34,841 nucleotides of DNA from Comamonadaceae bacterium (GCA_947373105.1 CANBWK010000019.1:1-34841), one strand, 5' to 3'. Shown: positions 1 through 8,884, counted from the first letter of the stretch. Numbers and translations: made by a program. The notes: generated from the sequence alone by a model not told the origin.

Positions 1-711
1 GAGCGTGCCGTGATTTACACCTTCCACTCCATCTTGGGTCAGGGTTGGCGACAGCGTCGATTGATGTTGGCCGGTGACGCGGCTCACCAAACGCCCCCCT
101 TTTTGGGGCAAGGAATGTGTGCGGGAATTAGGGACGCAGCCAATCTCGCCTGGAAACTGGATGCTGTGCTGCATGGCCGGGTCAGCGACGAACTGCTGGA
201 CACCTATGAAAGCGAACGCTCGCCGCACGTCCACGCCTTCATTGATTTAGCAGTGAGATTGGGCGACATCATCCAGACCACCGACCCACAGGCCGCCCGC
301 GAGCGGGATGCCAAGTTCAAGGCGGGACAGCCCACCATTTTTGAGTTTCCCACACCGCGTCTAGGACCCGGTTTCTGGCTTGGTGATGCCGGGCCCGTTG
401 GACAAATTTTCCCGCAACCCGAACTGGCAGATGGCCGTCTGCTCGACCAAGTCCTGGGCATTCATTTTGCAGTGATCGGCACCCCAGAGGTGTTGGCACA
501 AGCCAGCGAGGCCACACGTCAGCGCTGGCAACACCTCGGCGCCGTGGTGCTTGCCGCAACCGATCCCCTCGTTCTGACTTGGTTGCAAAATCAGCAAGTC
601 ACTGCCGTGCTGCTGCGCCCTGATCGGTACATCGCAGGTGTGGCGCGCAGCGCAAGCGAGCTGGACAAAATCTGTCTTGGCTTGCTTGCAGAGGTTGAAG
701 CAGCGCATTGA
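1..711 (+). CDS. mhpA: MhpA-like FAD-dependent aromatic hydroxylase, C-terminal part (5' end outside window)
   Basis: The reading frame is open from the first base (E-R-A-V-I-Y-T-F), so the gene starts before the window and only about 236 C-terminal residues are seen. The segment GDAAHQTPPFLGQGMCAGIR followed by DAANLAWKL is the second FAD/NADPH-binding motif of class A flavoprotein monooxygenases. This form is typical of 3-(3-hydroxyphenyl)propionate hydroxylase (MhpA) and its relatives, which ortho-hydroxylate a phenolic substrate using NAD(P)H and O2 in the cytoplasm. The last ~100 residues have the thioredoxin-like tail common in this family. An IclR-type regulator follows after 4 bases, and MhpR is also an IclR protein, so aromatic acid catabolism fits. 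The exact substrate cannot be read from a C-terminal fragment; resorcinol or other phenol hydroxylases share the motif. Confidence 0.8.
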   Translation, partial: ERAVIYTFHSILGQGWRQRRLMLAGDAAHQTPPFLGQGMCAGIRDAANLAWKLDAVLHGRVSDELLDTYESERSPHVHAFIDLAVRLGDIIQTTDPQAARERDAKFKAGQPTIFEFPTPRLGPGFWLGDAGPVGQIFPQPELADGRLLDQVLGIHFAVIGTPEVLAQASEATRQRWQHLGAVVLAATDPLVLTWLQNQQVTAVLLRPDRYIAGVARSASELDKICLGLLAEVEAAH

Positions 712-715
712 CAAG

Positions 716-1486
716 ATGAACGACAAAGCCGACTCCAGCCTCTCACGCATGCTCAGCGTGCTGGATCTGTTTACAGATCAACGCTTGCAATGGACCGCCG
801 ACGACATCAGCGAAGCGCTTCAAGTTTCACTGCCAACGGGCTATCGCTATGTCAGGATGCTGAGCGAGTCGGGCCTCTTGCAGCGCAGCGCTGACTCGCA
901 ATACACACTGGGGCCGCGAATCATCGTGCTGGACCACTACATTCGTCAGGCCGATCCTGTGCTGCAACACGGCATTCCATTTATGAAAGAATTGGTGGCG
1001 CAGACTGGGCTGGACTGCGTGGTCTCGGCACTTCTTGGGCAGCAGTTACTCGACACGCATCGGGAGTTGGGCCAGGCACCGGCCAATTTGAGTTATGGCC
1101 GGGGACGTCCACGACCGCTGTTCAAAGGCGGTGCGCCCAAAGTGATTCTGGCGGGATGGACGCCCACCGCTTTGCACAAGCTTTTGGACTCGCGCACCGA
1201 CGAGGTGGCCGCTGCAGGCCTGCCGACCGATTGGCCCAGCTTCAGGCGCTACTACAGCCAGATCCGCAAAGCGGGTTATTACCTGTCGAATGGCGAACTT
1301 GAAACCAATCTGGCGGCCTTGGCGGCGCCTTTGCACCATGCCGATGGCAGCGTCGCTGGCGCCCTGTCTCTGGTCACCTCGGTTCAACGTATGTCAGTGA
1401 TAGACGTGGACAAATTGGCCCAACTCGTGATGCGTGCCGCCAAAGATATCAGCACCCGAATGATCAGTTCATCCGCAAGGGATTAA
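716..1486 (+). CDS. IclR-family transcriptional regulator
   Basis: A 256-residue protein with the two-part IclR architecture. Residues ~5-65 form an N-terminal winged helix-turn-helix (LSRMLSVLDLF... SLPTGYRYVRMLSESGLL). Residues ~80-250 form the effector-binding domain, with the usual central region (RGRPRPLFKGGAPKVILAG) and late segment (AALAAPLHHADGSVAGALSL). A longer in-frame extension to 638 exists but overlaps the hydroxylase gene. The ATG at 716, 4 bases past the hydroxylase stop, gives the normal IclR start (a short charged leader before the recognition helices), so I chose it. The close spacing implies co-transcription with the upstream hydroxylase. It probably controls that aromatic pathway, though the effector is not identifiable. 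Confidence 0.9.
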   Translation: MNDKADSSLSRMLSVLDLFTDQRLQWTADDISEALQVSLPTGYRYVRMLSESGLLQRSADSQYTLGPRIIVLDHYIRQADPVLQHGIPFMKELVAQTGLDCVVSALLGQQLLDTHRELGQAPANLSYGRGRPRPLFKGGAPKVILAGWTPTALHKLLDSRTDEVAAAGLPTDWPSFRRYYSQIRKAGYYLSNGELETNLAALAAPLHHADGSVAGALSLVTSVQRMSVIDVDKLAQLVMRAAKDISTRMISSSARD

Positions 1487-1506
1487 CGCCATCGCCCTTG
1501 AATTGC

Positions 1507-1977
1507 TTATTGAGCCACGGCGCCTTTGGGCTCTGCTGGCTCTTCACTCGGCCAGTCGCGGATGTAGGCCTTGAGCATCTGGTTCTCAAAGTTCTGACTG
1601 TCCACCACCGCCTTGGCCACGTCGTACAAACTGATCACACCCACCAACATGCGTTTGTCCATCACCGGCATGTACCGGGCATGGCGGTCCAGCATCATGC
1701 GGCGTACTTCGTCCAAGTCGGTTTCGCTGGTGCACGTCATGGGGTATTCATCCATGGCAGAGCGCACAGTCATCGAACCAATTTGCCCCCCATTTTTGAC
1801 AATCGCCTGAATCACTTCGCGGAATGTGAGCATACCCACCAAATCGCCGTATTCCATGACCACCACAGAGCCAATGTCTTTCTCGGACATGACGTCGACG
1901 GCCTCAGACAAGGGCTGTGACGGTGTGACCGTGAACAAGGTGGTGCCTTTGACGCGAAGGATGTCACTGACTTTCAT
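1507..1977 (-). CDS. Tandem CBS-domain protein
   Basis: A 156-residue cytoplasmic protein made almost entirely of two CBS domains (about residues 5-60 and 70-130). Visible CBS features are the hydrophobic GSVVVMEYGDLVGMLTFREV and RYMPVMDKRMLVGVISLYDV segments. Stand-alone CBS pairs bind adenine nucleotides (AMP, ATP, SAM) and sense energy or redox state, usually acting through a partner. A longer frame reaches 2112, but the ATG at 1977 is preceded by GGAGA at good spacing and starts directly before the first CBS domain (MKVSDILRVKG), so the shorter form is preferred. It converges on the IclR gene with a 20-base gap and diverges from metY. No partner is evident in the sequence. Confidence 0.88.
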   Translation of the reverse strand: MKVSDILRVKGTTLFTVTPSQPLSEAVDVMSEKDIGSVVVMEYGDLVGMLTFREVIQAIVKNGGQIGSMTVRSAMDEYPMTCTSETDLDEVRRMMLDRHARYMPVMDKRMLVGVISLYDVAKAVVDSQNFENQMLKAYIRDWPSEEPAEPKGAVAQ

Positions 1978-2179
1978 GGCGGTCTCCAATGTGCGTGAAT
2001 CGACTTCATCCCGCGAAAATTTTTTGCGGTAAAACAATATAGCCCAGAATGCCGCTGCAGCACAGATCAAAATGTCTTTTGCGCGCCATGCAAGCTGATT
2101 TTCTTGGCACACAATACAAAAAGTTCATTCAAGCTTGCGCTTGCACAAGCCTTTCGCCACGATTTTTCAGGAGTGTTCC
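1978..2179. promoter_or_regulatory. Divergent promoter region between CBS-protein gene and metY
   Basis: This 202-base spacer must carry promoters for both divergent genes. It contains an inverted repeat GCTTG-8-CAAGC at 2133-2150, about 30 bases before the metY start. A clear ribosome binding site (CAGGAG, 2168-2173) precedes the metY ATG. I see no riboswitch-like structure that I can name, and promoter boxes are not clear enough to place. Confidence 0.35.
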
Positions 2180-3481
2180 ATGTCAGGTTACGCCGATCCC
2201 GGTTTTGACACCTTGGCCCTGCACGCAGGCGCCGCACCCGACCCCGCCACGGGTGCCCGCGCCGTGCCCATTCATCTGACCACGTCGTTCGTCTTCGAGT
2301 CAAGCGACCAGGCCGCTGCCTTGTTCAATTTGGAGAGGGCCGGCCATGTCTACAGCCGCATCAGCAACCCGACCAACGCGGTGTTGGAGCAAAGGGTTGC
2401 CGCGCTGGAAGGCGGCATTGGGGCCATTGCCACGGCCAGCGGCCAAGCGGCTTTGCACCTGAGCATTGCCACCCTCATGGGGGCGGGCTCGCACATTGTG
2501 GCGTCCACCGCTTTGTATGGCGGCTCACACAACCTGCTGCATTACACGCTCAGTCGCTTTGGCATTGAAACCACCTTTGTCAATCCGGGCGACCTGGACG
2601 CCTGGCAAGCCGCCGTGCGACCCAACACCAAATTATTTTTCGGTGAAACGGTGGGCAACCCGGGCCTGGATGTGCTGGACATTCCACAGATCAGTGCCAT
2701 CGCCCATGACAACGGCGTGCCCTTGTTGGTGGACTCCACCCTGACTTCGCCTTGGCTGATCAAGCCCTTCGACCATGGCGCTGACTTGATATACCACTCG
2801 GCTACCAAATTTTTATCCGGCCATGGAACGGTCATTGGCGGTGTGGTCGTGGACGGCGGCAGTTTTGATTGGGACAAGTCAGGCAAATTCACCGAACTGA
2901 CCCAAGCCTATGAAGGCTTTCACAACATGGTCTTCAGCGAAGAAAGCACCGTCGGCGCGTTCTTGCTGCGGGCCCGCCGCGAAGGCCTGCGCGACTTTGG
3001 CGCCTGCATGAGCCCGCACACCGCCTGGCTGATTTTGCAAGGCATTGAAACTCTGCCTCTGCGCATGGCCCGCCACATGAGCAACACCGAAAAAGTGGTG
3101 CAATTTCTGGCCAGTCACCCCCTGGTCAGCCGGGTGGGCCACCCGATGCTGGAGAGCCATCCCTCGCATGCGCTGGCGCAAAAACTCTTGCCCCGTGGCG
3201 CTGGATCGGTGTTCAGTTTTGACATCCAAGGCACGCGCACTCAGGGTCAAAAATTCATTGAAGCCTTGCAAGTCTTCAGCCACCTGGCCAACGTAGGCGA
3301 CTGCCGCAGCCTAGTGATTCACCCCGCCAGCACCACACATTTCCGCATGAGCGATGAGGCCCTCAAAGGCTCAGGCATTGGTCCCGGCACCATCCGCTTG
3401 TCCATCGGCCTGGAAGACCCCGACGACCTGATCGCTGACTTGAAAAAAGCCCTCAAAGTCGCTGAGAAAGCAGGTGCTTGA
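2180..3481 (+). CDS. metY: O-acetylhomoserine sulfhydrylase (O-acetylhomoserine aminocarboxypropyltransferase)
   Basis: A 433-residue PLP enzyme of the Cys/Met metabolism family. It makes homocysteine (or methionine) from O-acetylhomoserine and sulfide (or methanethiol) in the cytoplasm. Family signatures are YSRISNPTNAVLEQRVAALE near the N-terminus, the SATKFLSGHGT motif whose lysine (K210) should be the PLP Schiff-base residue, and a C-terminal MetY-type arginine region (STTHFRMSDEAL... GTIRLSIGLEDPDDLI). The length matches MetY (about 425-445) rather than the shorter MetB/MetC. The ATG at 2180 is chosen over an upstream start at 2135 because CAGGAG lies 6 bases before it and the sequence MSGYADPGFDTLALHAG is the usual family start. 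The downstream hydrolase gene begins 2 bases after the stop. Confidence 0.95.
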   Translation: MSGYADPGFDTLALHAGAAPDPATGARAVPIHLTTSFVFESSDQAAALFNLERAGHVYSRISNPTNAVLEQRVAALEGGIGAIATASGQAALHLSIATLMGAGSHIVASTALYGGSHNLLHYTLSRFGIETTFVNPGDLDAWQAAVRPNTKLFFGETVGNPGLDVLDIPQISAIAHDNGVPLLVDSTLTSPWLIKPFDHGADLIYHSATKFLSGHGTVIGGVVVDGGSFDWDKSGKFTELTQAYEGFHNMVFSEESTVGAFLLRARREGLRDFGACMSPHTAWLILQGIETLPLRMARHMSNTEKVVQFLASHPLVSRVGHPMLESHPSHALAQKLLPRGAGSVFSFDIQGTRTQGQKFIEALQVFSHLANVGDCRSLVIHPASTTHFRMSDEALKGSGIGPGTIRLSIGLEDPDDLIADLKKALKVAEKAGA

Positions 3482-3483
3482 GC

Positions 3484-4290
3484 ATGAAAATTACTGTTCA
3501 AGACCACGCACTCTTTGCCTACACCGGTGGCAAACCCTTTAACCCTGCGCAGCCCACCGCCGTGTTCATCCATGGTGTGCTCAACGACCACAGCGTCTGG
3601 ATTTTGCAAACCCGGTATTTGGCGCACCACGGCTGGAACGTGTTGGCCATCGACCTGCCCGGTCAAAGCAAAAGCGAAGGCCCGCACCCCGAAAGCGTCG
3701 AACAAGCCGCCCATACCATCATCGCTTTGCTCAATGCAGTAGGGGTGTCCAAAGCCGCTTTGATCGGGCACAGTTTGGGCTCCTTGATTGCCTTGCAAGC
3801 GGCGGCCCAAGCGCCCGAGCGGGTCAGCCACTTGGTCCTGGTCGGCACGGCCTTCCCGATGCGCGTCTCACAGGCCCTGCTCGATGGCGCGTTGAATACC
3901 CCCATGAAGGCGATTGACATGGTCAACACCTTTTCTCACTCGATGCTCGCGCCACCGCCCTCTGCGCTGGGGCCGGGCACCTGGCTGTATGGCGGCAGCA
4001 AAGCGCTCATGCGCCGCGTGCTTGCCAGCAACACAAAGGCCAACGTTTTTCACCTCGGATTCAAAGCCTGCGACAGCTACTCGCAGGGCGAAGAAGCCAT
4101 GGCCAAAGTGCAATGCCCCACCCTCTTTGTGCTGGGCCAACACGACCAAATGACCCCGCCCAAAGCCGCCCAAAGCCTGATCGGCAAAGCGCAACACGGC
4201 CAGGTCGTGCAACTCCAGGCGGGCCACTCGCTGATGACCGAGGCCCCCGATGCGGTGCTGCATGCGTTGGTGGAATTCCTCAAGCCATGA
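3484..4290 (+). CDS. Alpha/beta-fold hydrolase
   Basis: A 268-residue alpha/beta hydrolase. The oxyanion-hole strand is AVFIHGVLNDHSVW. The nucleophile elbow GHSLG puts the catalytic serine at about residue 97, the acidic residue is likely in LGQHDQMTP, and the histidine in LQAGHSLM near the C-terminus, so a full Ser-Asp-His triad is present. There is no signal peptide, so it should be cytoplasmic. It starts just after the metY stop (ATG at 3484; an alternative TTG at 3478 overlaps metY) and its own stop overlaps the ATG of the P450 gene (ATGA), so the three are almost certainly one transcript. Substrate unknown; ester, thioester or lactone hydrolysis are all possible. Confidence 0.88.
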   Translation: MKITVQDHALFAYTGGKPFNPAQPTAVFIHGVLNDHSVWILQTRYLAHHGWNVLAIDLPGQSKSEGPHPESVEQAAHTIIALLNAVGVSKAALIGHSLGSLIALQAAAQAPERVSHLVLVGTAFPMRVSQALLDGALNTPMKAIDMVNTFSHSMLAPPPSALGPGTWLYGGSKALMRRVLASNTKANVFHLGFKACDSYSQGEEAMAKVQCPTLFVLGQHDQMTPPKAAQSLIGKAQHGQVVQLQAGHSLMTEAPDAVLHALVEFLKP

Positions 4291-5615
4291 CCTCTGTCGA
4301 AATACGCGCACAGATCACCCCACCCATGTCGCCCGAGCGTGCACAAACCATTGCACGCGATTTGGATTTGCGTGCATTACCGGCCGATTTTTTGGCCAAC
4401 CCCTATCCGGTGTATGCCTTATTGCAAGAGCATGAGCCGATCAAGCGCATGCCTGATGGCTCTTATTTTTTAACCCGCCACGCGGATGTGGTCTCTGTGT
4501 ACCGAGATGCACAGACCTTCAGCGCCGATAAAAAGGTGGAGTTCGGCCCCAAGTACAACAAGCCCCCTTACAACACCGCCCCTTACGCCTTGCCAGGCCA
4601 TGACGCGCCCTTGTTCGAGCACCACACCAACAGCCTGGTCTTTAACGATCCCCCGCTGCACACGCGGGTACGCAAGCTCATCATGGGGGCGTTGACACGC
4701 CGCGCCATTGACGACCTTGCGCCAGGCTTGGTCACCTTGGTAGACCACTTGCTCGATCACCTGCAAACCCAAGGCGGTGGCGATTTGATTGAAGACTTTG
4801 CCAGTGCCATTCCCGTCGAAATCATTGGCAATCTGCTGGGCATTCCGCATGCCGATCGCAGCCCATTGCGCGGCTGGTCACTGGCCATTCTGGGTGCTTT
4901 AGAGCCCAGTCTCACGCCCGCGCAAGAAGCCTTGGGGCACCGCAGCGTGCGCGAGTTCTATACCTACCTCCAAGGCCTGGTGGCTGAGCGTCGCAAGCAG
5001 CCCGGCGACCCGGAGCGCGATGTACTGACCCGGTTGATCCAAGGTGAAAACGGCGAGCAACTGAGCGAAATCGAACTCCTGCAGAACTGCCAGTTTTTGC
5101 TCAATGCGGGCCACGAAACCACCACCAACTTGATCGGCAATGCTCTCATCTGCCTGCAAGAAAATCCATCTGAGCAAGCGCAGTTATTGCAACGCATGGC
5201 GCAGGCCACTGAGGAGGACACGCACGCAGCCGTCCTCAACTTGGCGGTGGATGAATTTTTGCGTTTTGAGTCGTCCAACCAACTCGGCAACCGGCGCGCC
5301 TTGCAAGCGAGCACGGTGGGTGGCGTGCAGTTGCCTGCAGGCGCTTTGGTCACCCTGTGCATTGGTGCGGCCAACCGCGATCCCGCACAATTTGCCAACC
5401 CTGAACAACTCAATCTGCAACGAACCGACGGTAAGCACTTGGCCTTTGGTTTTGGCATTCACCAATGTGCAGGGCTGAGCCTGGCGCGGCTCGAAGGCCG
5501 GATTGCCATTGGCCGCTTTCTGCAACGCTTTCCGGGCTACCAACTCACCCAGGCCCCAGTGCGGGGCGGCCGGGCCAGATTCAGGGGGTTTTTGAAGGCC
5601 GCATTCACTGTCTAA
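4287..5615 (+). CDS. Cytochrome P450
   Basis: A 442-residue soluble bacterial cytochrome P450 that activates O2 on heme. The I-helix proton-delivery motif is NAGHETTTN, the K-helix ExxR is EFLRF, and the heme-ligand loop FGFGIHQCAG places the thiolate cysteine at about residue 394. No membrane anchor is present, as expected for class I bacterial enzymes needing separate ferredoxin and reductase. No such redox partners are encoded nearby. The start at 4287 overlaps the hydrolase stop as ATGA, indicating translational coupling; longer in-frame extension upstream lies inside the hydrolase gene and is rejected. The substrate is not predictable from sequence. The stop is followed by a 126-base spacer before the TonB receptor. 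Confidence 0.95.
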   Translation: MTSVEIRAQITPPMSPERAQTIARDLDLRALPADFLANPYPVYALLQEHEPIKRMPDGSYFLTRHADVVSVYRDAQTFSADKKVEFGPKYNKPPYNTAPYALPGHDAPLFEHHTNSLVFNDPPLHTRVRKLIMGALTRRAIDDLAPGLVTLVDHLLDHLQTQGGGDLIEDFASAIPVEIIGNLLGIPHADRSPLRGWSLAILGALEPSLTPAQEALGHRSVREFYTYLQGLVAERRKQPGDPERDVLTRLIQGENGEQLSEIELLQNCQFLLNAGHETTTNLIGNALICLQENPSEQAQLLQRMAQATEEDTHAAVLNLAVDEFLRFESSNQLGNRRALQASTVGGVQLPAGALVTLCIGAANRDPAQFANPEQLNLQRTDGKHLAFGFGIHQCAGLSLARLEGRIAIGRFLQRFPGYQLTQAPVRGGRARFRGFLKAAFTV

Positions 5616-5647
5616 CGGCCTTGACCTGTGTCAAAAAAACATCTCAA

Positions 5648-5663
5648 TACGCCAATTGGCGGA
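5648..5663 (+). promoter_or_regulatory. Palindromic operator-like site, copy 1
   Basis: TACGCCAATTGGCGGA, with a 12-base perfect palindrome CGCCAATTGGCG at its core, lies in the 126-base spacer between the P450 stop and the TonB-receptor start, 79 bases before the receptor ATG. The same core recurs at 8926-8941 and 15010-15025, always in non-coding DNA upstream of a gene. The rest of this spacer shows no gene; it carries a strong GGGGAGGAC ribosome binding site just before 5742. Binding protein unknown. Confidence 0.55.
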
Positions 5664-5741
5664 TGCGCATTCAACGGACCCGGATTAGCATAGACGCTCA
5701 AGCCGTCAAACTCAAAACGGCGACCAAGGGGGAGGACTGTC

Positions 5742-8414
5742 ATGCATCAACGTCAATGGTTCGGTTTAGCATGCATTGCCATGCTCGCGTCTACGGCGCA
5801 GGCACAAGAAGAAACTAAAAACATAGATATCGCTTCGCATCCGTCTGAATTTCGCCAATTCGACAACGTCGAAATCACGGGCTCCGCCATTTTTCGCAAA
5901 GAAGAAAAAGTGTCGGCACTCCCCTTGAAAATCATCACCCGCGAAGACATCCGCAAAAGCGGGGCCACCAGCGTAAGCCAGTTGATACAGGGCTTGACGG
6001 TGATGCAGAACTTTCTGGAGCTTGGGCAAATGCTCAGTCCCGTGGGCGGATACAGCACAGCGGCCATTCATGGCATGCAAAAGGGGACGTTGGTACTGAT
6101 CAACGGATTGCGTTACGCACCGTATGCGCGACAAACAAACACCAACCTCGAACGCTCCGGCGTTGACCTCAATAACCTGCCCTTGACGGCCATTGACCGG
6201 ATAGAAATACTCACCGATGGCGCATCCTCTTTGTATGGAACCGACGCGCTTGCCGGCGTCATCAACATCATCATGCAAGAGCCGCGCAGCGGTGTGACGC
6301 TGCAGGTTGACCATGTCCGCCCTGATGGTGGTCATGGGCAAGGGATCACCACCAGCCTGACTGCAGGCCTGGGCAAGCTCGCACGCGATGGCTATACCCT
6401 GCGCATCACGGCAGAAGCCTCTCACCAAGATGCCTTGCGCGGTGCAGACCGGCCTTACGCCTCGACGGGCGAAAGTGCTTTTGTTTGGAACGGCATCCCA
6501 TACCGCTCGCCGGGTTACTACCTGAGCCCAGCCAGATCACCTGGCACATTGTTCCAACCTGCCGCAAGCGCCTTTGTCAATCCGGCGTGGTCGGGTGCCT
6601 TGCAAGCCACCGGCCGCTGCCCTGACAGGGGTGTTTTGGTGCCCCAAGGGGACTGTTGGAATAACCCCTACCCCCAACTCGACTTGTATCCCAGTCTGGA
6701 CAAGCAAGCTGCGTATCTGCGTGGCGAGGCGTATCTGAATGCCAATACCATTGGTCATGTCGAACTGATGATGGGGCAAAACACCCAGCGCATCCGAGGC
6801 GAGGTATTCGGCTCCGGCCAATGGCAGATAGCCACAGGCAGCCCTTTCGCACCCTATGTCCAGCAGGCTGGCCTGCAAACGCCGGCTTTTTTACTCTGGA
6901 GCCCCAGCGAATTGCCCGGTCCCGTCACGGAATTTCGGCATGAAACCAGCCGCATCGGCACGGGCATTCGTGGCGAATGGGATGCCTGGAACTACCACGC
7001 CAACCTGTACCAAACCGAAAGCCGTTCGCGCTGGCAATACACCCGCTATCTGAGTCTTAAAGCCATACAGGGCTTGCCTTTGTCACGCGACATGTTTTCA
7101 TCCTTAACAGGCACGCCACTGGCGAGCCAACTCGAAAGCATGATCGGACCGCAAGCCATCGACCACGGCCTCAACCGCCTACAGGCCTTGGAAATTCGGG
7201 CATCCCGCCAGTTATTTGAAATGACAGGGGGTCATGCCGAATGGGGCTCGGGGCTTGAATGGCGGCGAGAGCAAGTGCTTTTTCAAGATGACAGAGGCCT
7301 GACAGGCCAAGCCGCAAATCTGAATCAGTCTCGGCATGATTTTTCGGCTTATGGTGAATTGCGCTTACCCGTGCATACTGACTTCACCATCACGGCAGCG
7401 GCACGCGCAGATCGTTACGATCAATTCAATACAGTCAATGGCAAGCTGGCAGCCCTTTGGCAACCCGCTCCCGGATGGCGCCTGCGGGCCTCTTCAGGCA
7501 CGGGCTTTCATGCCCCATCCTTAGGGCAACTCAACCCACAGCAAGTTGAGATAGGTAAGACCGCCAACACCCTTGACTTTGTCTGTCCAACCGAAGTTCT
7601 GGCAGCAACAGGAGCAAATTGCCCTAAAGGCTTTATACCTGTTTACAGTGCCGGTTCAGCACAACTACAGCCCGAAAAATCGCAACAAACCACCGTAGGC
7701 ATTCACCACGACTTCAGTCCTCACTTGAGCGCTGGCATGGACTACTGGCGCGTCGCCATGCACAACCAAATCAGTCAGGCCAACCCGCGCGACATCTTGA
7801 ACGATCCGCTCAATCACCTGAATAACTTTACACGCGACGCCGACGGCTATGTGGCCCTCTACACCCCCTTGATCAATATTGGACGTTCTCTCAAATCGGG
7901 GTTGGATCTTGATGCGCGTTACCGCCAAGTATGGGATTCGACTCGGCTGAGCTTGCAGGCCCAAGCCACTTACTACCTCTCGTCATGGCAACAAGCCAAT
8001 CCCAACGACCCTGTCAGCTCAGACCTGGGCAAAGGCGCTATTGAAAGCAACAGCACCACGCCACGCTTCAAAGGGCGCCTCATGATGGGCCTGGCGCAAA
8101 GCCATTGGTCGGGCCTGATCACGCTGAATTACCAGCACAGCTATGTGAGCATGCCGGTCTATGCCTTCAACACACTCACACAACAATCTGACTTGATCAA
8201 CGACCTCAAGATCCCGGCTTACTGGACACTGGACGCATCATTCAGTCATGCGCTACAGCCTTGGCTCGACTTGCGCTGGGGCATTAAAAACATGCTCAAT
8301 CAAAAAGCCCCAAGCACAGTGGTCACCGAAGTCCCCAATTTGGCCAACACCAAAACCGTGTATTCAGACCTCTGGGGACGGACCCTGCAACTGGGCATGA
8401 CCGCTCGTTTTTAA
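5742..8414 (+). CDS. TonB-dependent outer membrane receptor
   Basis: An 890-residue TonB-dependent receptor for energised uptake of a scarce nutrient across the outer membrane. A signal peptide (residues 1-21, ending STAQA) is followed by a plug domain: VEITGSAIFRKEEKVSALPL, then IITREDIRKSGATSVSQLIQ, and the later DRIEILTDGASSLYGTDALA. This is the style of receptors with a VTGS-type N-terminus. A long 22-strand barrel follows, ending in aromatic F (LGMTARF), the BAM recognition signature. Two cysteine pairs sit in probable extracellular loops (around residues 293/305 and 618/629). The start has a strong GGAGG site. The gene is preceded by a palindromic operator-like site and runs tail to tail into a helix-turn-helix gene only 4 bases away. 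No TonB/ExbBD genes are nearby, so the ligand is unknown. Confidence 0.95.
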   Translation: MHQRQWFGLACIAMLASTAQAQEETKNIDIASHPSEFRQFDNVEITGSAIFRKEEKVSALPLKIITREDIRKSGATSVSQLIQGLTVMQNFLELGQMLSPVGGYSTAAIHGMQKGTLVLINGLRYAPYARQTNTNLERSGVDLNNLPLTAIDRIEILTDGASSLYGTDALAGVINIIMQEPRSGVTLQVDHVRPDGGHGQGITTSLTAGLGKLARDGYTLRITAEASHQDALRGADRPYASTGESAFVWNGIPYRSPGYYLSPARSPGTLFQPAASAFVNPAWSGALQATGRCPDRGVLVPQGDCWNNPYPQLDLYPSLDKQAAYLRGEAYLNANTIGHVELMMGQNTQRIRGEVFGSGQWQIATGSPFAPYVQQAGLQTPAFLLWSPSELPGPVTEFRHETSRIGTGIRGEWDAWNYHANLYQTESRSRWQYTRYLSLKAIQGLPLSRDMFSSLTGTPLASQLESMIGPQAIDHGLNRLQALEIRASRQLFEMTGGHAEWGSGLEWRREQVLFQDDRGLTGQAANLNQSRHDFSAYGELRLPVHTDFTITAAARADRYDQFNTVNGKLAALWQPAPGWRLRASSGTGFHAPSLGQLNPQQVEIGKTANTLDFVCPTEVLAATGANCPKGFIPVYSAGSAQLQPEKSQQTTVGIHHDFSPHLSAGMDYWRVAMHNQISQANPRDILNDPLNHLNNFTRDADGYVALYTPLINIGRSLKSGLDLDARYRQVWDSTRLSLQAQATYYLSSWQQANPNDPVSSDLGKGAIESNSTTPRFKGRLMMGLAQSHWSGLITLNYQHSYVSMPVYAFNTLTQQSDLINDLKIPAYWTLDASFSHALQPWLDLRWGIKNMLNQKAPSTVVTEVPNLANTKTVYSDLWGRTLQLGMTARF

Positions 8415-8418
8415 AAGA

Positions 8419-8823
8419 TTAAAGACTGTCCCAGTCTGCACCCAAAATGCCAGCCACTTTGCGACCCGCTTGACGGCGCAAAGCATCGCTTGGGAAGGGC
8501 TGTGGAAGACCTTTTTCGAGCGCGAACAATTGTTTGACAGACACGCAGGCACGCGTGGCCAAGATTGCCGGATCCACATTGCGTTCAAGACGCAATTTGC
8601 GCAACATACTTCCCTTGGGGTCCTGCGACTCATCATGACCCCAACCCAGCTCGGCACGTTGACGGACATTGGACTGACCCAAGGCAAACATCATCAAGCC
8701 TTCACCGGCCTCTTGAGTATGTGATAAGACCTGATTTTCGATGGGAAAGCCCATCACGAATGCCTGCGAACCCAGTACCGAACGGTGGGCAGAAGCAAAG
8801 TGCAGGTGTGCAGAAACTGTCAT
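8419..8823 (-). CDS. Small helix-turn-helix protein of unknown function
   Basis: A 134-residue protein. Residues 1-70 are an uncharacterised N-terminal half (HLHFASAHRSVLGSQAFVMG and a Glu/Gln-rich loop). About residues 73-110 resemble an XRE/RodZ-type helix-turn-helix: SMLRKLRLERNVDPAILATR followed by ACVSVKQLFALEKG. The last part (SDALRRQAGRKVAGILGADW) could be a third helix. The ATG at 8823 has GAGG 8 bases upstream and is preferred over a longer start at 8871. The gene is convergent with the TonB receptor (4 bases between stops). Its own leader has a terminator-like hairpin and one copy of the palindrome shared with the receptor and the OmpA-family gene. It is a candidate regulator, but DNA binding is inferred from a short motif only. 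Confidence 0.72.
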   Translation of the reverse strand: MTVSAHLHFASAHRSVLGSQAFVMGFPIENQVLSHTQEAGEGLMMFALGQSNVRQRAELGWGHDESQDPKGSMLRKLRLERNVDPAILATRACVSVKQLFALEKGLPQPFPSDALRRQAGRKVAGILGADWDSL

Positions 8824-8849
8824 GCTGAAATCCTCAAGATCAAAGTAAC

Positions 8850-8884
8850 AAAAAATCTGATGAACACACAAAGCAGCTCATCAG
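8850..8884 (-). terminator. Terminator-like hairpin with U-tract in leader of the HTH gene
   Basis: On the minus strand a CTGATGA...TCATCAG stem (8884-8878 with 8863-8857), extendable by two pairs, is followed by A and then six T (8855-8850). It lies 75-109 bases beyond the end of mscS and 27 bases before the helix-turn-helix start. It may end the patatin-mscS transcript, or attenuate transcription into the helix-turn-helix gene. The stem is AT-rich and the loop is long, so strength is uncertain. Confidence 0.5.

Noticed and set aside
3319..3831. Long minus-strand open frames across metY and the hydrolase gene
   Set aside because: They are antisense to well-recognised genes, have no family motif and no ribosome site; they are a by-product of GC-rich codon use.
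5616..5641. TTGAC...GTCAA hairpin next to an A-run after the P450 stop, as a terminator
   Set aside because: The stem is followed by A on the plus strand, so on this strand there is no U-tract; the stem is only 5 bp.
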